A stretch of DNA of 64,000 nucleotides from Quillaja saponaria (GCA_029379385.1 CM055612.1:16492001-16556000); one strand, 5' to 3'. Shown: positions 46,499 through 60,374, counted from the stretch's first letter. Numbers and translations: made by a program. The notes: generated by a model not told the origin, from the letters alone.

Positions 46499-49400
46499 TT
46501 TATACCATTAATAAATAAGAAAATGATCTATGCATGGAGTGGATGGACTTCACTATCCAAAATTTTGGTTTGGCCCTCTCCTTTATTCTTTACCTCTTTC
46601 CTTTAAATCAATAAAGTTGGGGACAATATTAGGGCCCTTTTAAAAAAAAGAAAAGAAAAAGAAAAAAAGAGTAATATGTGTTACTGACACAAATCACCAC
46701 CTAGTCAAGTGAGCTGATATTTCATAACCACATATGAGATTTGAACTTGAGATCCCAACACCTCGATTTTAACCAATTAGGGTTTGTTTGGCATATAGCA
46801 TAGGATTGTATAATATATGATTATACAATATCTTAGACTGTATAATTATTCTATTATTATACTATTATCTTATCTTTCTCCTACCCACTGTATACTTTAT
46901 ACTATCAGACATAATATAAGATGAAGTAATAGTTTAAATCTATATTATCATATTGTTATTAAATGTCGTATAAGAGTCAACTAAATAGTTTTATACTATC
47001 CAGTTATCTTTAGATGATGAGCCAAAAGAAAAATAAAATAATATTATTTTCAAACAACATCTAAAAACCTTTATTTTATCTTATTTTTTCTGTTCCAAAT
47101 TGATATCTCATCGTTTTATATAAAAAATTTACACCAACTTATTAATTTAATAATATTTTAAAGAGGAAAATCTTCTGTTTTTTTTTGGTTAAAAGAAAAT
47201 CTTCTTTAATTATTGTTTAAAGATGGAGGACAGTGGGGGAACAAGTATTTGTTAGTTTAATAGCATAAAGAATTGTTAGTTTGACAATTGTGTCTACATG
47301 TGTTAAACACGTGAGAGAACTTAATAATTTGATGAAGTATAAAAAGAAGTTGATGATTGCGTTATTTTATCATTCGTAGCAAAAGATCAATAATTCATTA
47401 CAGCTCCTGTTATTCCCTACTAGGGTGCTGGAGATTTTTTTTATTTGAATGTTACTAATGTATTTACAATACCAAAACGTATATATAAAGTAGTATTATC
47501 ACCAGCAAGTTGTAAGAGAACCAATAGGTGCGTGAGTATTATCACCAAGAAGTATATATAAAGTACTATTATTACCAGCAAGTGGCAATTAAGCTTTATT
47601 AACTCTAACTATCCTCTCCAATCTTTCTCAGTTTCAAAAAAATAAATAAATAAAGAAATCAAATCAATATTGCAACTTTACAAAAATTCATTTGAGTCAA
47701 TGCAAAATAATGCATAAACTTCTAAGAAAATTTATATAGACCATTAACCGCACCCTTCTATACATGTGCACCTGTATAAGTTTGCTTAAATTTCAATCTT
47801 AGATATTTCATAGAAAAATGTACAAATTAAAGATATAAGGTTATGATTGAGCTTATATGGATCAATGAATTACGAAACTTAATGATGGAAAATGCTGAAC
47901 TCCTATATATATATATATAAACAAACAAAAAAAAACAATCAGTCAAGATCAATAAACAAAGAATCCAATATTGGAAGCAAACAAAACGGCAGACAAAGAT
48001 GGAAAGAAAGTGGAGAGAAATCATGAAATGAGCCGTTAAGTGCTATATCAAATCTACAACATAATGTGGTAAAACATACTAATTCATGAAGATAAAGAGA
48101 ACCAAAAAAAAAAAAAAAAATCAATGATGGAATTCTTAGGCACCCAAAAAATCAAGGTGTGAATTCTAGTTACACGATAAAAACAATGTTAATCTTAAAG
48201 CATGTATTTAAGGATTTCAATGTCCATATTGATCACCATAAGAAAAAAAAAAATCAACTTTCAAAATATATGTATGCACTGAATCTAATGATAAGAATAA
48301 GCATAAGACCCAAACACCAGCAGAGTTTCATACAGTTGCCCTTATAGAAAAGGTGGCAATGTAACTTTAAATCCTTCATTTCCCAACATAAAAAGCTTTA
48401 GTTGTTTACTTTCCTGCTTTTTATTTTCCTATACCACATATACTAACTTCCTTTGTATCATCTAACGTAGCTAGCTTAACTTGATCCATAATCATACGCT
48501 AATAATCACCGTTTAATGGGGATATTGAAAGCATTTGGGAATTAAAGTTTAAACGCATTCCTAGTTGCCATAAAAAAAGTGTTTTGCAGTCTAGTCCATG
48601 AACAAAGACAAAGGAAGATAGAAATTAAACCTCCAATAGAGTACATTTCGTTTATTTTCAACATTGAATCATCCTAAACAAAAGGATGATAACAAAAGGA
48701 ATAAATATCTCTAGGAATGTTAATTCTACATACACCATGTGTAACAAGAAACATGAAATATGAAGAAAAGTAAGACTGGAATAATCACATCAACCAGTCA
48801 AATGATATTATTCATCCACACAGATATAAAAAGCATTTCAAAGAACTAACATATTGGTTCACTGAATTACACATAATAATAGTATAAACTTGAATAAGAT
48901 TATTCAACTACTATTTACACGTAGCATAATCAACAACCAATCACTACTATACACTCCTGCATGTCTACATTCCTACCATCAATTTTTATTGGCTCTAGAA
49001 ATTATACTCATAGAGCATATGTCTCAAGTTTTGCTTCACTATTTCCATCCAGTAATAGCATATACCACATATTAAAATAAACCTAATACCAGTATACTGC
49101 ATTACAGAAATAAATAAAAAGACAAAATAGAAGCATCTCAAGAATTAGTCAGATTATACAATCAGCCACAAACAAAGCATTCTCAATGTGTTGGATATTT
49201 GTAAGATAATGCAAAAACAACTCATCAGATGACTTCATTCTTCCAAGCTGCTTTGCCATCAATATAATGGTAGAAGTATACAAATAGAACGCAGTAGTGT
49301 TTTACATTCTTTCTCCCCAAATTACTTAATTGCTGAAGTATACATTCTATAGTAACTACTAGAAAAATTCTAATTTCCAAGGATCCTAATGTCAAAAAAA

Positions 49401-50350
49401 AAATAAAAAATCAAAAGCCCCTTATGCAAATCCCCTTTTAATGTTTGCGTCCCATTGACACAGTAACAATTGATGAACTTAGCACAAAATGATAGTTCAA
49501 ATTCTTTTAGAATGAAGTTGCATTCTTAAAAAAAATATTTTAGTGAAATAAAATCCATAAATTTATAGCAAAATGGCAGAAACTTATCAACCAAAAAAAT
49601 AAAAACTCATCAAAAAATAAATAGTAATCGAATGATAAAGACATAAAAGCAATAAAAGAAAAAAAAAAAAAATTCATAAACATTGTTTGATATTATGATT
49701 TACCACTTGATTGGTGTACTACTTTAATAAACTACCCAATTTGATCAGTAGCGTATAATTTCATGCCCAAAACACACTTCGAAAGAGCTTGAATCATCCC
49801 CTGAAAAGCCAGATACCTTACGTACATAAAATAAGCCAATAAAGAACTATCTAATTAACCAGCAGAAACACCAATATTTAATACCAACTTCTTCAGCCTA
49901 TAGCACTTTTACAATGCTGTAAGGAAGATATCATGAGCTATCTTAGTCACATATACAAAAATTATTATTACTATCAACCAATAAATTCAATAACATGAGT
50001 TAAAAAAATTATAGTCAAACATCAAAAAATTACCCTGAAATCTTTAATATTATTTAGGAATTTAGCATGTTGCAAACATGAACTCAATCATATGTTTAAT
50101 CATGCACCTACATAGGAGATAACCCAAAGCAAGAGGAGGTGTGGAAGTACATTAAACCCATTAAAAAATTAACTATTTGGAGCAAAAGTAAATACTTCAA
50201 AGAGAGTTTAAGTATTTCCCCAGTTTTTCCTTTACCATTTCTATTTTACAACAGATTTTGTATCACAAAGTTAAAGCAAAATTTCTTACCCAAAAAAAAA
50301 AAAAAAAAAAGGGGGTTAAGGGAACTTTGAAGGTTACAAAATTGTGCCCT
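46499..50350. other. AT-rich non-coding stretch with one possible MITE
   Basis: No coding region longer than about 80 codons and none with a recognisable motif. Two partly repeated phrases (GTATATATAAAGTA and TATTATCACCA) lie at 47480-47575, and several A/T runs and an AT dinucleotide tract occur near 47905. Confidence 0.5.
46781..47072. mobile_element. possible MITE
   Basis: It begins GGGTTTGTTTGGCATA, typical of plant Tourist/Harbinger-like MITEs, and about 290 bp later ends with TATTTTCAAACAACAT, a weak inverted match. No convincing target duplication was seen, so this is tentative. Confidence 0.35.
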
Positions 50351-50890
50351 CTAATTCTTAAATAATTTAGAAGTGCCTTTCTTCAAGTTGTAGGCTAATG
50401 ACATCAAAAATGGTATCATCTTCGACTCAATTTGATCATACCTAATGTCACAGAAACATAAAGAAACTTCATCAACATGCACAAAAATGTTAGAAAGAGA
50501 GGTAGGCTTACAGAAGAGAAAAGCAGGAATAGATCCATTGAGAGAAAACAGGAAGAGTATACCTCGATCCAATGAACTTTGCTTCTCAATTGTCCGAGTG
50601 AGGTCAATTTCCTTTCGCTTTCAACAAATCCAATGGATTTTCAGATTCGGTTTTCATTTTTGGGATTTGAGGTTTTAGGGTTTTTGGAGTTTGAGACTAA
50701 TTTTAGAGAGGGATGAAGTCTCGTCCATACCGATTTCTGACCGAAAATTGTCAATGGATGGGGGAATGCTTCTCTTTGATATCAAAATCCTTTTTTGGAA
50801 TTCAGAACGCAGAAATGTTGGGAGAGGAATTTTCTACAACTGATTGAATGGGCTTATGGAAAGCGAAGTGAGGAAACTAGAGGGTATGAG
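50351..50890 (-). other. possible transcribed leader / non-coding gene remnant
   Basis: The minus strand has AAACCCTAAAACCTC, as plant 5' leaders often do, then a short frame from ATG (about 50660) that stops after 17 codons, and a possible donor at TCGAGGTATAC (about 50565). A second frame at 50572-50351 (73 codons) is not recognised. It could be a pseudogene 5' end or a non-coding transcript. Confidence 0.25.
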
Positions 50891-52118
50891 TTTATGGAAA
50901 ATAAATCAAGAAATTAAGGGATTTGACAAATATAGGATTTTCTCACCAACTCCTTGATTCACACCACAAATTAAGTTGATTGATGATTTGCTAATAAATA
51001 TGGGAAAGAAAAAGGAAGAGAAATCTGAGGGATTTGGGGGATCTCGATCCGCTGGATTTGAGGAAGCAATAAATGGAAAAAAGGGATTGCTATCTTCTAT
51101 GTATGAAGATGAAGAGGAAACATGTATGACGTGAAGGAGAAGAAGACCATCCTTCCCTCTCCCAATGTAACACATATTTGAATAATGTGAACAGTGAGGG
51201 AAATGGGGGTGCAAATCTACAGGGAAGGTCACTTGCACTTAGTATTTCTTGTATAGATTTAATGCTTACAATTTAACAGATATTTTTAAGATAAAAAAGG
51301 AATATAGAGATAGGAAAATGAAGTTTAATGTTAGGGAAAAACAAATGTTGAAATTTATTTGTTTAAATTGAATGATTTGATTTGGAATCTATCATGTATA
51401 ACCAATATAGAGTTTAAGTTTAATGATTTTTTTTTAATCTAATACTCTAATAAGAATATAGTGAATTGGTTGAGAGAAATATTTTTATAACAATATCATA
51501 AAATACTTTTTAATTGAATTAGAACTTTAGATTCTCAGTCCATTTAGAAAGTTAAGAGAAAGTAAAAGAGATTCAAATGAGGTGTTGAGAAAAATTGTTA
51601 CTTTTTGTTAGTTACTTTTATTTTATTATTATTGTGCAAACTTAATTCATTTGCTTGAATAAGGTTAAATTGTTTTAATTTTAGTAGTTAACGAATTTCA
51701 GTTATAATTTCTGGTGAGAATAATAATTTACTCTTCATCATATTAGATAAAACATGCAACAATCTCATGTTCAAGCATCAACGGTGAGATAAGTTTGATA
51801 CAGTTTGTAATTTTAAGTTGGCTTATAGTGATTTTCTAGAGTTTCAGTTCACTACTTTTCTGAAAGACTTAATTTCTTGACTATGCAAAGCGAAATTTAG
51901 AAGTCACGAGAAAAAGTTTTATAGATTATGTTCCTCTTTCAATAGAAGTAGAAAAAGAGAAACACACAACCACAAAGGTCTGAGCATAGCAGAAACTGCA
52001 AGCATATTACACAGATAGACTAGCTTAAGCATGGAAACTCCAACAGATTCAGTACAAGGTCACTTAGTTTGCTTTGTTATTTATTTATAGGCTAGCTTTT
52101 TGACCTTCATTGTCTTGA
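50891..52118. other. intergenic DNA between the leader-like region and the Kunitz pseudogene
   Basis: A 110-codon minus frame at 51238-50906 has a Ser-rich low-complexity composition and no motif I recognise. The rest is AT-rich. Confidence 0.4.
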
Positions 52119-52742
52119 TTACACAACAGTTTGCAAAGTCTTAGCCCTTTTGAACATGACAGTGAGTGCTGGAATCTCATCACCCAAAGCCAGATGCCTT
52201 TTCCCATCCTCATCTACATGTATCCCAAGATCTTTGCACAAAACTGGGGCATCTACCACATTGGGACAGAAAGCAAGCTTGTAATCACTACCATATTTTT
52301 CAATTTTAAACCAGTTAGTGATGGTTTCAAAACCCGGGTTTCCTTCAACACCACCTGTAGTCACAAACCACATACCATTTGATTGTTTTGCAAGCTTCCA
52401 CACTGTGGATTGTGCACAGCTAGTCTTAGCAGAGACCTTAATGTTGAGGTCATTAGAGATGTGAACTTCACCTCTTCTTTGTATTGAGGGTGAAAATGTG
52501 AGTGGCAGGCTATCAAATGTCTCAAAATACTGTTGGATGACATCTGCAACTGAGCAAGACAATTTGTCCCCAGTATTGGCAAGGGAAAACCCACCACCTC
52601 TGCCTTTGTAAACTGGCAAGATTTGGTAACTGACACCCTCCTAAACAATCTCACCATATATGTCAAACACTGGGTCAGGTCTAGCAGAAGTAGTGAAGGT
52701 AAAAAGAAGGAAGGAAAGTGATAACAATGGAATTGTCTTCAT
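52119..52742 (-). pseudogene. Kunitz (soybean trypsin inhibitor/miraculin-like) gene with a premature TAG
   Basis: A single-exon frame from ATG 52742 to TAA 52121-52119 covers 207 codons, the usual size for the family. Residues 1-20 (MKTIPLLSLSFLLFTFTTSA) are a clear secretion signal; the mature start RPDPVFD is typical. The Kunitz signature begins VFDIYGEIV, but codon 34 (52643-52641) is TAG, inside the signature, and the frame resumes at once with EGVSYQILPVYKGRGGG. The four cysteines of the two conserved disulfides are at 63, 109, 159 and 169. Family members are secreted or vacuolar beta-trefoil proteins that inhibit serine proteases or act in defence. With one nonsense change and no other damage, this is a recent pseudogene or a null allele. 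A sequencing error cannot be excluded. Confidence 0.92.
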
Positions 52743-52806
52743 TTTTTTTGTCTATATGGCTATAGATCTTTCTGTTCTTTGCATGAATAAGCATCAGCGG
52801 ACCAGA

Positions 52807-52814
52807 CTTATACA
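52807..52814 (-). promoter_or_regulatory. TATA box of the Kunitz gene
   Basis: TGTATAAG on the minus strand, about 65 bp upstream of the ATG at 52742, leaving a leader of roughly 35-40 bp. The promoter core therefore still looks intact. Confidence 0.6.
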
Positions 52815-52819
52815 CAGTT

Positions 52820-55560
52820 GAAGTGCAGATTCACAGTCACTGTTTTAATCATTAAGGCAGTAATGCATCAACTATAAACAATAATATAATATCCTTTAAA
52901 AAAGTAGGTAAACAAACTTTAATAAAGAAGATTTTAACTTTGTCGAGCACTAGCTCATGGTATAATATAAAATTAGATACTGGAGATTTTGTTGACAATG
53001 TGATTTTATGGAAGAGTGCATACTTAAAATATACTTCATCAAATAACACTAAGCTAATCATGAACTCTAGATTTAGTGTTTAATATAACCTCCAAATTAT
53101 ATTTAAAATACTAGCTTGCATGTTTAGATATTTTTTTTTTTATTTAAAAAAAAAATATATATATATATAATGTAAAATTCTTAAAGTGAGAATTTTATGT
53201 GTGATGAGACTAATACTTAAAAGAATTTTAGAGACTTTCTTAAAATTAAGAATGCACGTGCTCAGAGGCATGTTTTTTAGGAAATATATAAATTCTTTTA
53301 AGATCTTAGCTTCATCGCAGGAAAGATTGTCACCTCTAGAGTCTTACACGCGACTTGAGAATTACAATTTTAAAGAACTCTAAGTGCAACAATACTAAAA
53401 GCATCCGAGCAAGCAATGTTTGTAGCAAGATAAAAGAATTGAGTAAATTGTATCTAAGTTGTACGAGGTTCCGTAAAATAGCTGGGAGATACAAACTTTT
53501 GGCAAAATTGCAATCCCCTAAAATTTTCTAACTGAAATGTAGCAGCCGTTGGTTTTTTATTATCAAATTTTAAAAAGTCAATTATTATACAGTTGACCAA
53601 GGTTAAGTAACCAATGTTTCAAAAATTAATTAGATTTGGTTAAAATTCAGGGGCAAAATGAAAATGAATACAAAAGAAACAAAGTTGGAGTCTTTCATTT
53701 GCAACTTGACTAGTTGAAGGGTTGGTATCAAAATTAGTTTTGTGGTACCTTTTTTATGATTCTGAAAATGGAAACGATTGGTAAAATGATAAGAAAGCTG
53801 CATGAAAATGAAAAATTGCTTGGAAACGCATGAAAACATATAATAAAAATATATTATAGTAATTGTAAGTTTTTAACATGATTAATTTAGTACATAAGAT
53901 GCTCATAAATACATACTCTAAAAAATAAAAAATAAAAACATAGATACACAAATTGAAAGAAAATAACAAATCACAATCACATCCAATCTTAGCATTAGCA
54001 ACGCTTAGAAAGCTTATATAAAAAAAAATATGTAGAACATATAATATATATTTATATATAATTTATGTACAAAAATTACGTAAAACAATAATTTTATTTA
54101 ACAATAAATTTATGTTATTTCCACCCTATTTTACCAAATTCATTCTTTCAAACAAAAACTACACATTTCTATGGAAACAATTTGTCTATTTTAGTGGAAA
54201 TGCTATCGTTTCATCAAAATTTAATATTTTGGTTCAGATTGGGAGTTACGCTTCTATCTGTATTGAAACAGTAATTATTCGCCTGTTTCGATGAGAACGA
54301 AATAAATTTTAATTTCTTGTTTGAAGGATGAGTGTGTCCTCCAACTTTGTTAGGAATGAACATTAAGAGGACTATAATTAGCTATATGATAAAACCGTTA
54401 CCAAATACGGATGCTCTGTTTGTTGGGGTTAATTAGAGAATAAAAATTATGGACATACTTCAAGTTAAAAAATTTCAAGTTGTTACCTTTAGTTTTGGTT
54501 ATTTAAATTATCTTAAAGCAATATAGTTTGCAAGAAATTCGTTCAAAAATTTGCTTAAAATTTAGTCATTCCACCTGCATCGGAAAGAAAGAATCACAAA
54601 AGACAATAAAGCTAGTTTGGTACGTAAATAATAATTTCATTCCAAGCACAAGTCATGAAATAATTATTTGTTCTTTCATGTGGTATGTTTTTTTTCTCGG
54701 GATGTTCATTCCATTGTGGTATTTTTATAGAATCAGTTCAGTTTTATTAAATGAAAAATATACTCCATGCCACATAAAATAAATAAGTAAATTATTTAAG
54801 TAATATTAATAAACAAAAAAACTAAATAATAAATTATTTCATTTTAATCAAATAATAAAAATATCTTTCATGTCACATTAAATACTAAAAACATAATATA
54901 ATTATAAATAAAGAAATATAATATATATATATATATATATAAATAAAATAATAATAAATCAAAAATAAAAATACTCCCCTTATCACATTAAATAATAAAA
55001 GGTGAGTTATATACAATACCCAATCTTGTTTCTTGGGTACTAAATACCCAACCGAAGCTGACTGATGTGTACATCTGAGAAACTGTCAAATATATTTGAT
55101 TGGATAACAACCGTTGATTGAATCACAACCATTGATTCTTGTTAACCTATTATTGGAAGTATTCCATAATACAATAATTATATTTTTTTTTCTCCAAAAT
55201 GTGTGTTGATTTTTCATCCATAACCAAATTACAGAAAATTGAAGGAATTGAACCCCAGCACAAATAGGTTTGATTCGGATTTGTAATATGTTCTCTAAGA
55301 AGAAAATCTAATTAAGCTCCCAAGAGATAACAATACTGCCCCTCCAACCCCAACTGCTTTATCTTCCCTCTTTGCCTTCTCATAACAAATCAAGGGCAAT
55401 TCCTTAACTTAAAGATTACGTAACCCAATTCTCTGCAGGGATGTATGGAGAGGCAAGTGGACACGGAATGGGAAGAATGAACATTGCCAAATTAGTAATG
55501 ACGGTAGGTAACGATGCCTAGCACCAGATTTTCCCAGCAAAGCTTTATGGTGTGATGGTT
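52820..55560. other. AT-rich intergenic DNA
   Basis: It contains AT dinucleotide tracts (about 53155-53170 and 54919-54943). No frame with a recognisable motif was found. Confidence 0.5.
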
Positions 55561-55609
55561 CATTGGATTGTTAGAAAGTAATGGTTGGGTGTATTCTACT
55601 CACTGCTTA

Positions 55610-55800
55610 TTTAAGATATTTCAGCTGATTCCGCTTGGAATTGTTTATAGAATAGATGGAATTTTCTTCTGGGGCAATTCAAATCATGTTGATATAATAC
55701 GTAATGTTCTCAATTTTATCTTAGATTTTTCTGAAACACATTCAGAAAAATCCATCTATTCTATATATCAACATGATTTGATATGAATTTTTTGAACCCC
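55610..55800. repeat. permuted inverted repeat with a small perfect hairpin
   Basis: TTTTTCTGAA and TTCAGAAAAA form a stem with a short loop near 55728-55753. Farther out, GAATAGATGGA and AAATCATGTTGATATA on the left recur inverted on the right, but in swapped order. The arms therefore cannot form one continuous hairpin. Confidence 0.7.
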
Positions 55801-55939
55801 AAAGAGTAAAGACCCATCCCAGTCAGTTCGAATTACAAGCATCTTTAATGGGCATTGGAATGAAAGACATAATTATCTTGATTTAGATTCTTTGAAAGAC
55901 GAGGTTTATAGAATTTGTTGAAGAAATACAAAATTAGCA

Positions 55940-56636
55940 TAAGTTAGAATTACACTTACTCTAGTTTCGTCTACCATGTTGTCGACAAACAACATGCATC
56001 ATGCAGGCCTATCTTGAATAACATAAGAAAGTTTGTCCATGACTAAAGTAAGTAGGTAAGGGCCTAAGTATGAGCCTTGGTGGATACCTAGTGTGATTGA
56101 AAACTCTCCAATTATATCATCTATTGTCCATTCCCTAGTCATTACTCTCTCATACATATCCTTAATAACTTCTACACATTTAGTTGAAACTTTCTTCTTC
56201 CCAAGAACCCACCACAAAACTTGTCTCGGCACCCTATCATATACTTTTTCTTGATCAATAAAGGCTATGTGAAGATCCTTTTTCTTCTCTCTATATTTCT
56301 CCGTTAATCTCCTAAGTAAAAAAATAGCCTCTATTCTTTATCTTTTCAGTATAAATCCAAGTTGATTTTCGGAGACTAAAGTCTTAATCCTAAGCCTACA
56401 CTTAATCACCCCTTCCCACCGCTTCATTGTATGACTTATAAGTTTTATTTCATGATAATTCGTACTACTTTGTATATCTCATTTATTCTAATAAATAGGA
56501 ATCAACGTACTCTTCTCCATCCATCAAACATTTTCTTTGTCACTAAGATCTTGTTAAAATGATTTATGAGCCAAATTATGCTAGTATCTCCTAGGCATCT
56601 CCAAATTTCTATAGGGATATCATCCTATCCAATTGC
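55940..56636 (-). pseudogene. RTE LINE reverse transcriptase, C-terminal part
   Basis: It includes an open stretch of 77 codons (56232-55999: QVLWWVLGKKKVSTKC, SYLGPYLLTLVMD), ended by TGA, followed by the mutated active site MLFVDNMVDETRVS. Upstream RT blocks reach to the LTR C boundary at 56636. Confidence 0.85.
56632..56636. repeat. target-site duplication, left copy (solo LTR C)
   Basis: ATTGC, identical to 60375-60379. Confidence 0.85.
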
Positions 56637-59600
56637 TATTATCACCCGATACTTTAACGTGTATTCTAGAATGTTCGTATGAAATTTTTTGTGACTAGGT
56701 GACTAAATTTTATACAAAGTACAATTTACGTAATTGAATACTTGTATAAATATAGAAATAAAACAAGAATTAATTTCATTATATAATTGGTTAACTTGGA
56801 GCTTAAAATTTATTTGGGTAATTTTTATTAATGAGTACAATAAGTGTACAAACATTTATATTTATAGATGCAACAAGATTAATTATGCACCATGTATATT
56901 TTTTAAGCTAGAAAGTAATTATATATATTTATAGAAACCCAAGTAATAGGATTTAATTCACACCACACATTTGAGAGATTGATTTTGACCTTAATAATGC
57001 ATTGTGTTTTAGTTGATTTTCTTGTCTTTTCCTTTTTCTTTCCCAACACCGCCTTTTCCTTTACTTTTCTTGTTTTACAACTGAGTTTCCATTGTTTCTG
57101 CCTTGTTTTGGTCCTGATTTGATCTTCTTTCTTCAGCCTATGAAAATTCTTGTTGCAGAAAGAAGCTTTTCCTTTGCAGCGAAGTTTTTTGTCTTTATTT
57201 TTTTATTGCTTGTGCTAAGGATTTAGGGGTGTGTGTGGTTTAGTTTAGTCAAGTTTTGTAGTGTTTTACAACTGATCTTATCTTTTCTTCTAGCCATGGT
57301 GAGTTATTCATTAACTAGCTTGTTTTGCCTTTATTTTTGTTTTACTTTGTATCGTTTCCATAGTAGCCAAGCCTTTTCCTTTTCTCTTGCCATTTGTTTA
57401 TTCCCGTTTACCTCATATGCTCAGCCTTTATTCTGCCCTTGTAATCAAGAGAGGAACCTCAATCTTTGGCTGGGCGATCCCTCTTGTGTTAGCTGTATAC
57501 CTGCTATTTGTTGAAGCTGGTTTTTGAAGCTTGGAGAAGTTGAGATCAAGTAGGGGCCAAAGTTTTGCCTTGGAATTGCTTTGTTTCAGGCTGTGTGGTA
57601 GCTATTAGTCATCCAAGCTTTGCAGCCCTTGTCTTAGTTCTACCAGCCATCCTTTGCCTTGTCTTGGACTGCCTACATCAAGAAGGAACTAATGACAGTA
57701 GTGGCTACAAGTTGGCTGTGGACTTTTGGTAGTTTAATTCACCTTAAACACTTAAGTTTAGTTTATGTCCTTGAAGTTTAAACTTGGCTTTTCTCTTGTT
57801 CAATAAAAATTGGATTTTTGAGGTAGTTATTTGTGACTAAAAGTTTAGAAAAACAAATAAACAATGGTGATTTTATAAATTTGAAAAGGAAAGTTGGAAA
57901 GCTAATTGTGTTAATGATAAAAATACATAGCTTAGGTTCTAATTAAATCTAAATAATGAGTCTAATTTGAATTTAACATTTGAAATATGACAAAAAAAAT
58001 GAGAAGTTAATGGTTCGTATTGATGTCTTGGTCTAGGTATATAAGTGTGTATATGTATGAATTAGAAGGAAACATGCTTACAAGATGTTTGATAGAATGA
58101 CTAGGAGAACTTAAAGGTTCGTACATGCATAGGAATATAGTTATACAAGCTCTATTAGTTAAATAATTAATTGGAAGATCAATATTTGAATGTGAATAAA
58201 ATGTTTACAAAAAATTAGTTATAACGTAATGAGTAAAACTTGGAACTTTAAAATCTTTATGGTTAGTGATTAATTGAATTTGAATAAAAAGCCTAAAATC
58301 AATAGTAAAGAATAGTTTGTTAATGTTGTAAGTTAAGTAGTTAATGAAAATGAGTAAAAGGTATGAACAAAAAGGTGATTAATTGTTAGTAGAGTGATAG
58401 AAATGTGAGTTAAGTGGTATTGAAAAGAAAATAGGGTTAGATTTTGTGGGTTAGAGAAATATTGTATTTCAGGTGTTTTCGGTACTAAATTAGTTTAGGA
58501 GTTCCAAAGGAAAAGTGTAGCTTATGCTCTTTGGTGAAATTTTCATAACTTGATTCAAAGTATATTTATTATTAGAACTGTTGGATGGTAGCTAGGTTCG
58601 TGCAGGATTTTAGGTGAGCTTTAGTCAGTCCAAAAGACTTTGTATGGGGTTGTGGTTTGAATTAACTAAGTACCTATGAATAATAATTGTCCTTAACATA
58701 TTAAAGAAAAAATCTGGAGTTTTTCAGATTTTAATTTCATGATGTGTGTATTTTGGAGGTGTTGGAAGTCATAGTTGGGATTTTCGGGTCTTGATTGTAT
58801 CTATTTTGATGTAATTGATGTTAGGGGGTCTTAAAGGATGATGTAGGAGTGAAATGCTGAAGATGAATTGCTTCTAAGATATTGATCATAATTTAATTCC
58901 CAAGTATGAGAATTCGAGATTGGTAACCAGAAATTATGCAAGTGAGGATTTGAGTGGTTTTAAGACTAATTTTAGGAAAAGTTCCTAAGTAAGAAAGAAA
59001 GTTAACTTCCTAAAGATAATTTTTGTACTTGGTTTTGTTGAAATTGGTTAGGTATATAAGTTGAAATCCAATATATCTCCGACGTGATTGTGAACATGCC
59101 TAAAAAGGGTTAACATTAAATATATGCATAAAACTTAGTAGCTATAGATTTTCGTAATTAAAAGTTATAACTTATAACATTAATAAACTAAGCAATACTT
59201 GAAAAAATTTAATTACAGCTCCATAAAGTGTTGTTTAAACAACAACGTATGTGAACGCAAAAGGGAGTGACGAGGAAAAATTGATAAACGGTGAGTGAAT
59301 AAATGTTAACTTTTGGTTGCTAGATTAATATGTGTATTTGTTAAGCATAAGCATATGCAGTACTTAATTTAATTCATTTGAATTATGTTTAATGTGTGAA
59401 ATTGTTTATAGTTGATAAGGGATAATAAAAGTGTTTTTCTTCTGAAATGATTATTCCTTTTGAAATAGAATTTGTGTGCACTTAGAATATTTTGAGATAT
59501 TCTAATTCTGATAAGTGTTTTAAAATAATTGAATACTTAGTTCTAGTGAGATGAATTATATATGGAGAATAAATTTGTTGTGCGGGCACAAAACTGCCTA

Positions 59601-60374
59601 GTGGGGAGAGATATTTGTTATGCGGGGCCGAGTTACTTTATTGACCCTTTGTGTGTTTGAAGTGTTCTAATTAATTTGATTTGATTGAGTAGTTTGTTAC
59701 TTGAATGATATTTACTTAATTTCATGATTCCTATAATTATGTATGTGTAACATTTAGTTGTTTGAAATTCACGATCTGTTGATATTATTTGTTTAAGTAT
59801 TATATACATATGTAGAGAGATGCTAGTACCCTTTGGGTATGTTTTTCTACTCATTGAGTCCGTGGGACTTACCATTCTTCTATTAATATTTTTTTAGTAA
59901 CAATATTTTGGTATATATCATCCCCGAGCTTGTGACTTGCTAATAGCATATGGCAAGGTATTTCTTTGGAATCTCATACTTGAAGTCAAAATGTGAGAGT
60001 TTATAGTACATAATAGGGTTTTAGGTGTTTGACTTTGTATTGTGTAAAAGTTCAGTTTATTGGTTGTTGTGGTATAATGGAGCGAAGCTCCTTGATTATA
60101 ATGTTACTATTGTTACCAGGTTGGATGTAACCAGGATTATATATCTATACTTTTAGGTATGTTTCACATTGCAATGAATTTTTACCAAAATTTTTAGTAA
60201 ATTGTTATGTATTCTCTTTAATAAACATATGTAGTTAATTTGTGTTTTTTAAACTTTACTTTTAATCTTTGGTTTAGTCAAAAGTCGAATATGTTTCTTT
60301 GTCTTGAATTCGTAGTTACGGAAGGTTTGTTACCCATTCTTTTAGCTAGTCATGCCTCTGTGTAAAGTGTGACA
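56637..60374 (+). mobile_element. solo LTR C, 3738 bp, of the long-LTR family
   Basis: It starts TATTATCACCC (terminal TG changed to TA, matching TGTTATAACCC of copy B) and ends AAAGTGTGACA, with perfect flanking ATTGC. It is collinear with copy B over its whole length, including the central non-coding blocks (CTAGGTTCGTGCAGGATTTTA near 58600 versus about 37690). It is inserted in the LINE, in opposite orientation. The 93-codon frame at 57233-57514 has no counterpart in copy B. Confidence 0.88.

Noticed and set aside
50906..51238. 110-codon minus-strand frame
   Set aside because: Low-complexity Ser/Pro/Phe composition, no known motif and no homologous context; not enough to call a gene.
57233..57514. 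93-codon frame with a signal-peptide-like start in LTR C
   Set aside because: Pyrimidine-rich LTR sequence makes hydrophobic frames by chance; no counterpart in LTR B.
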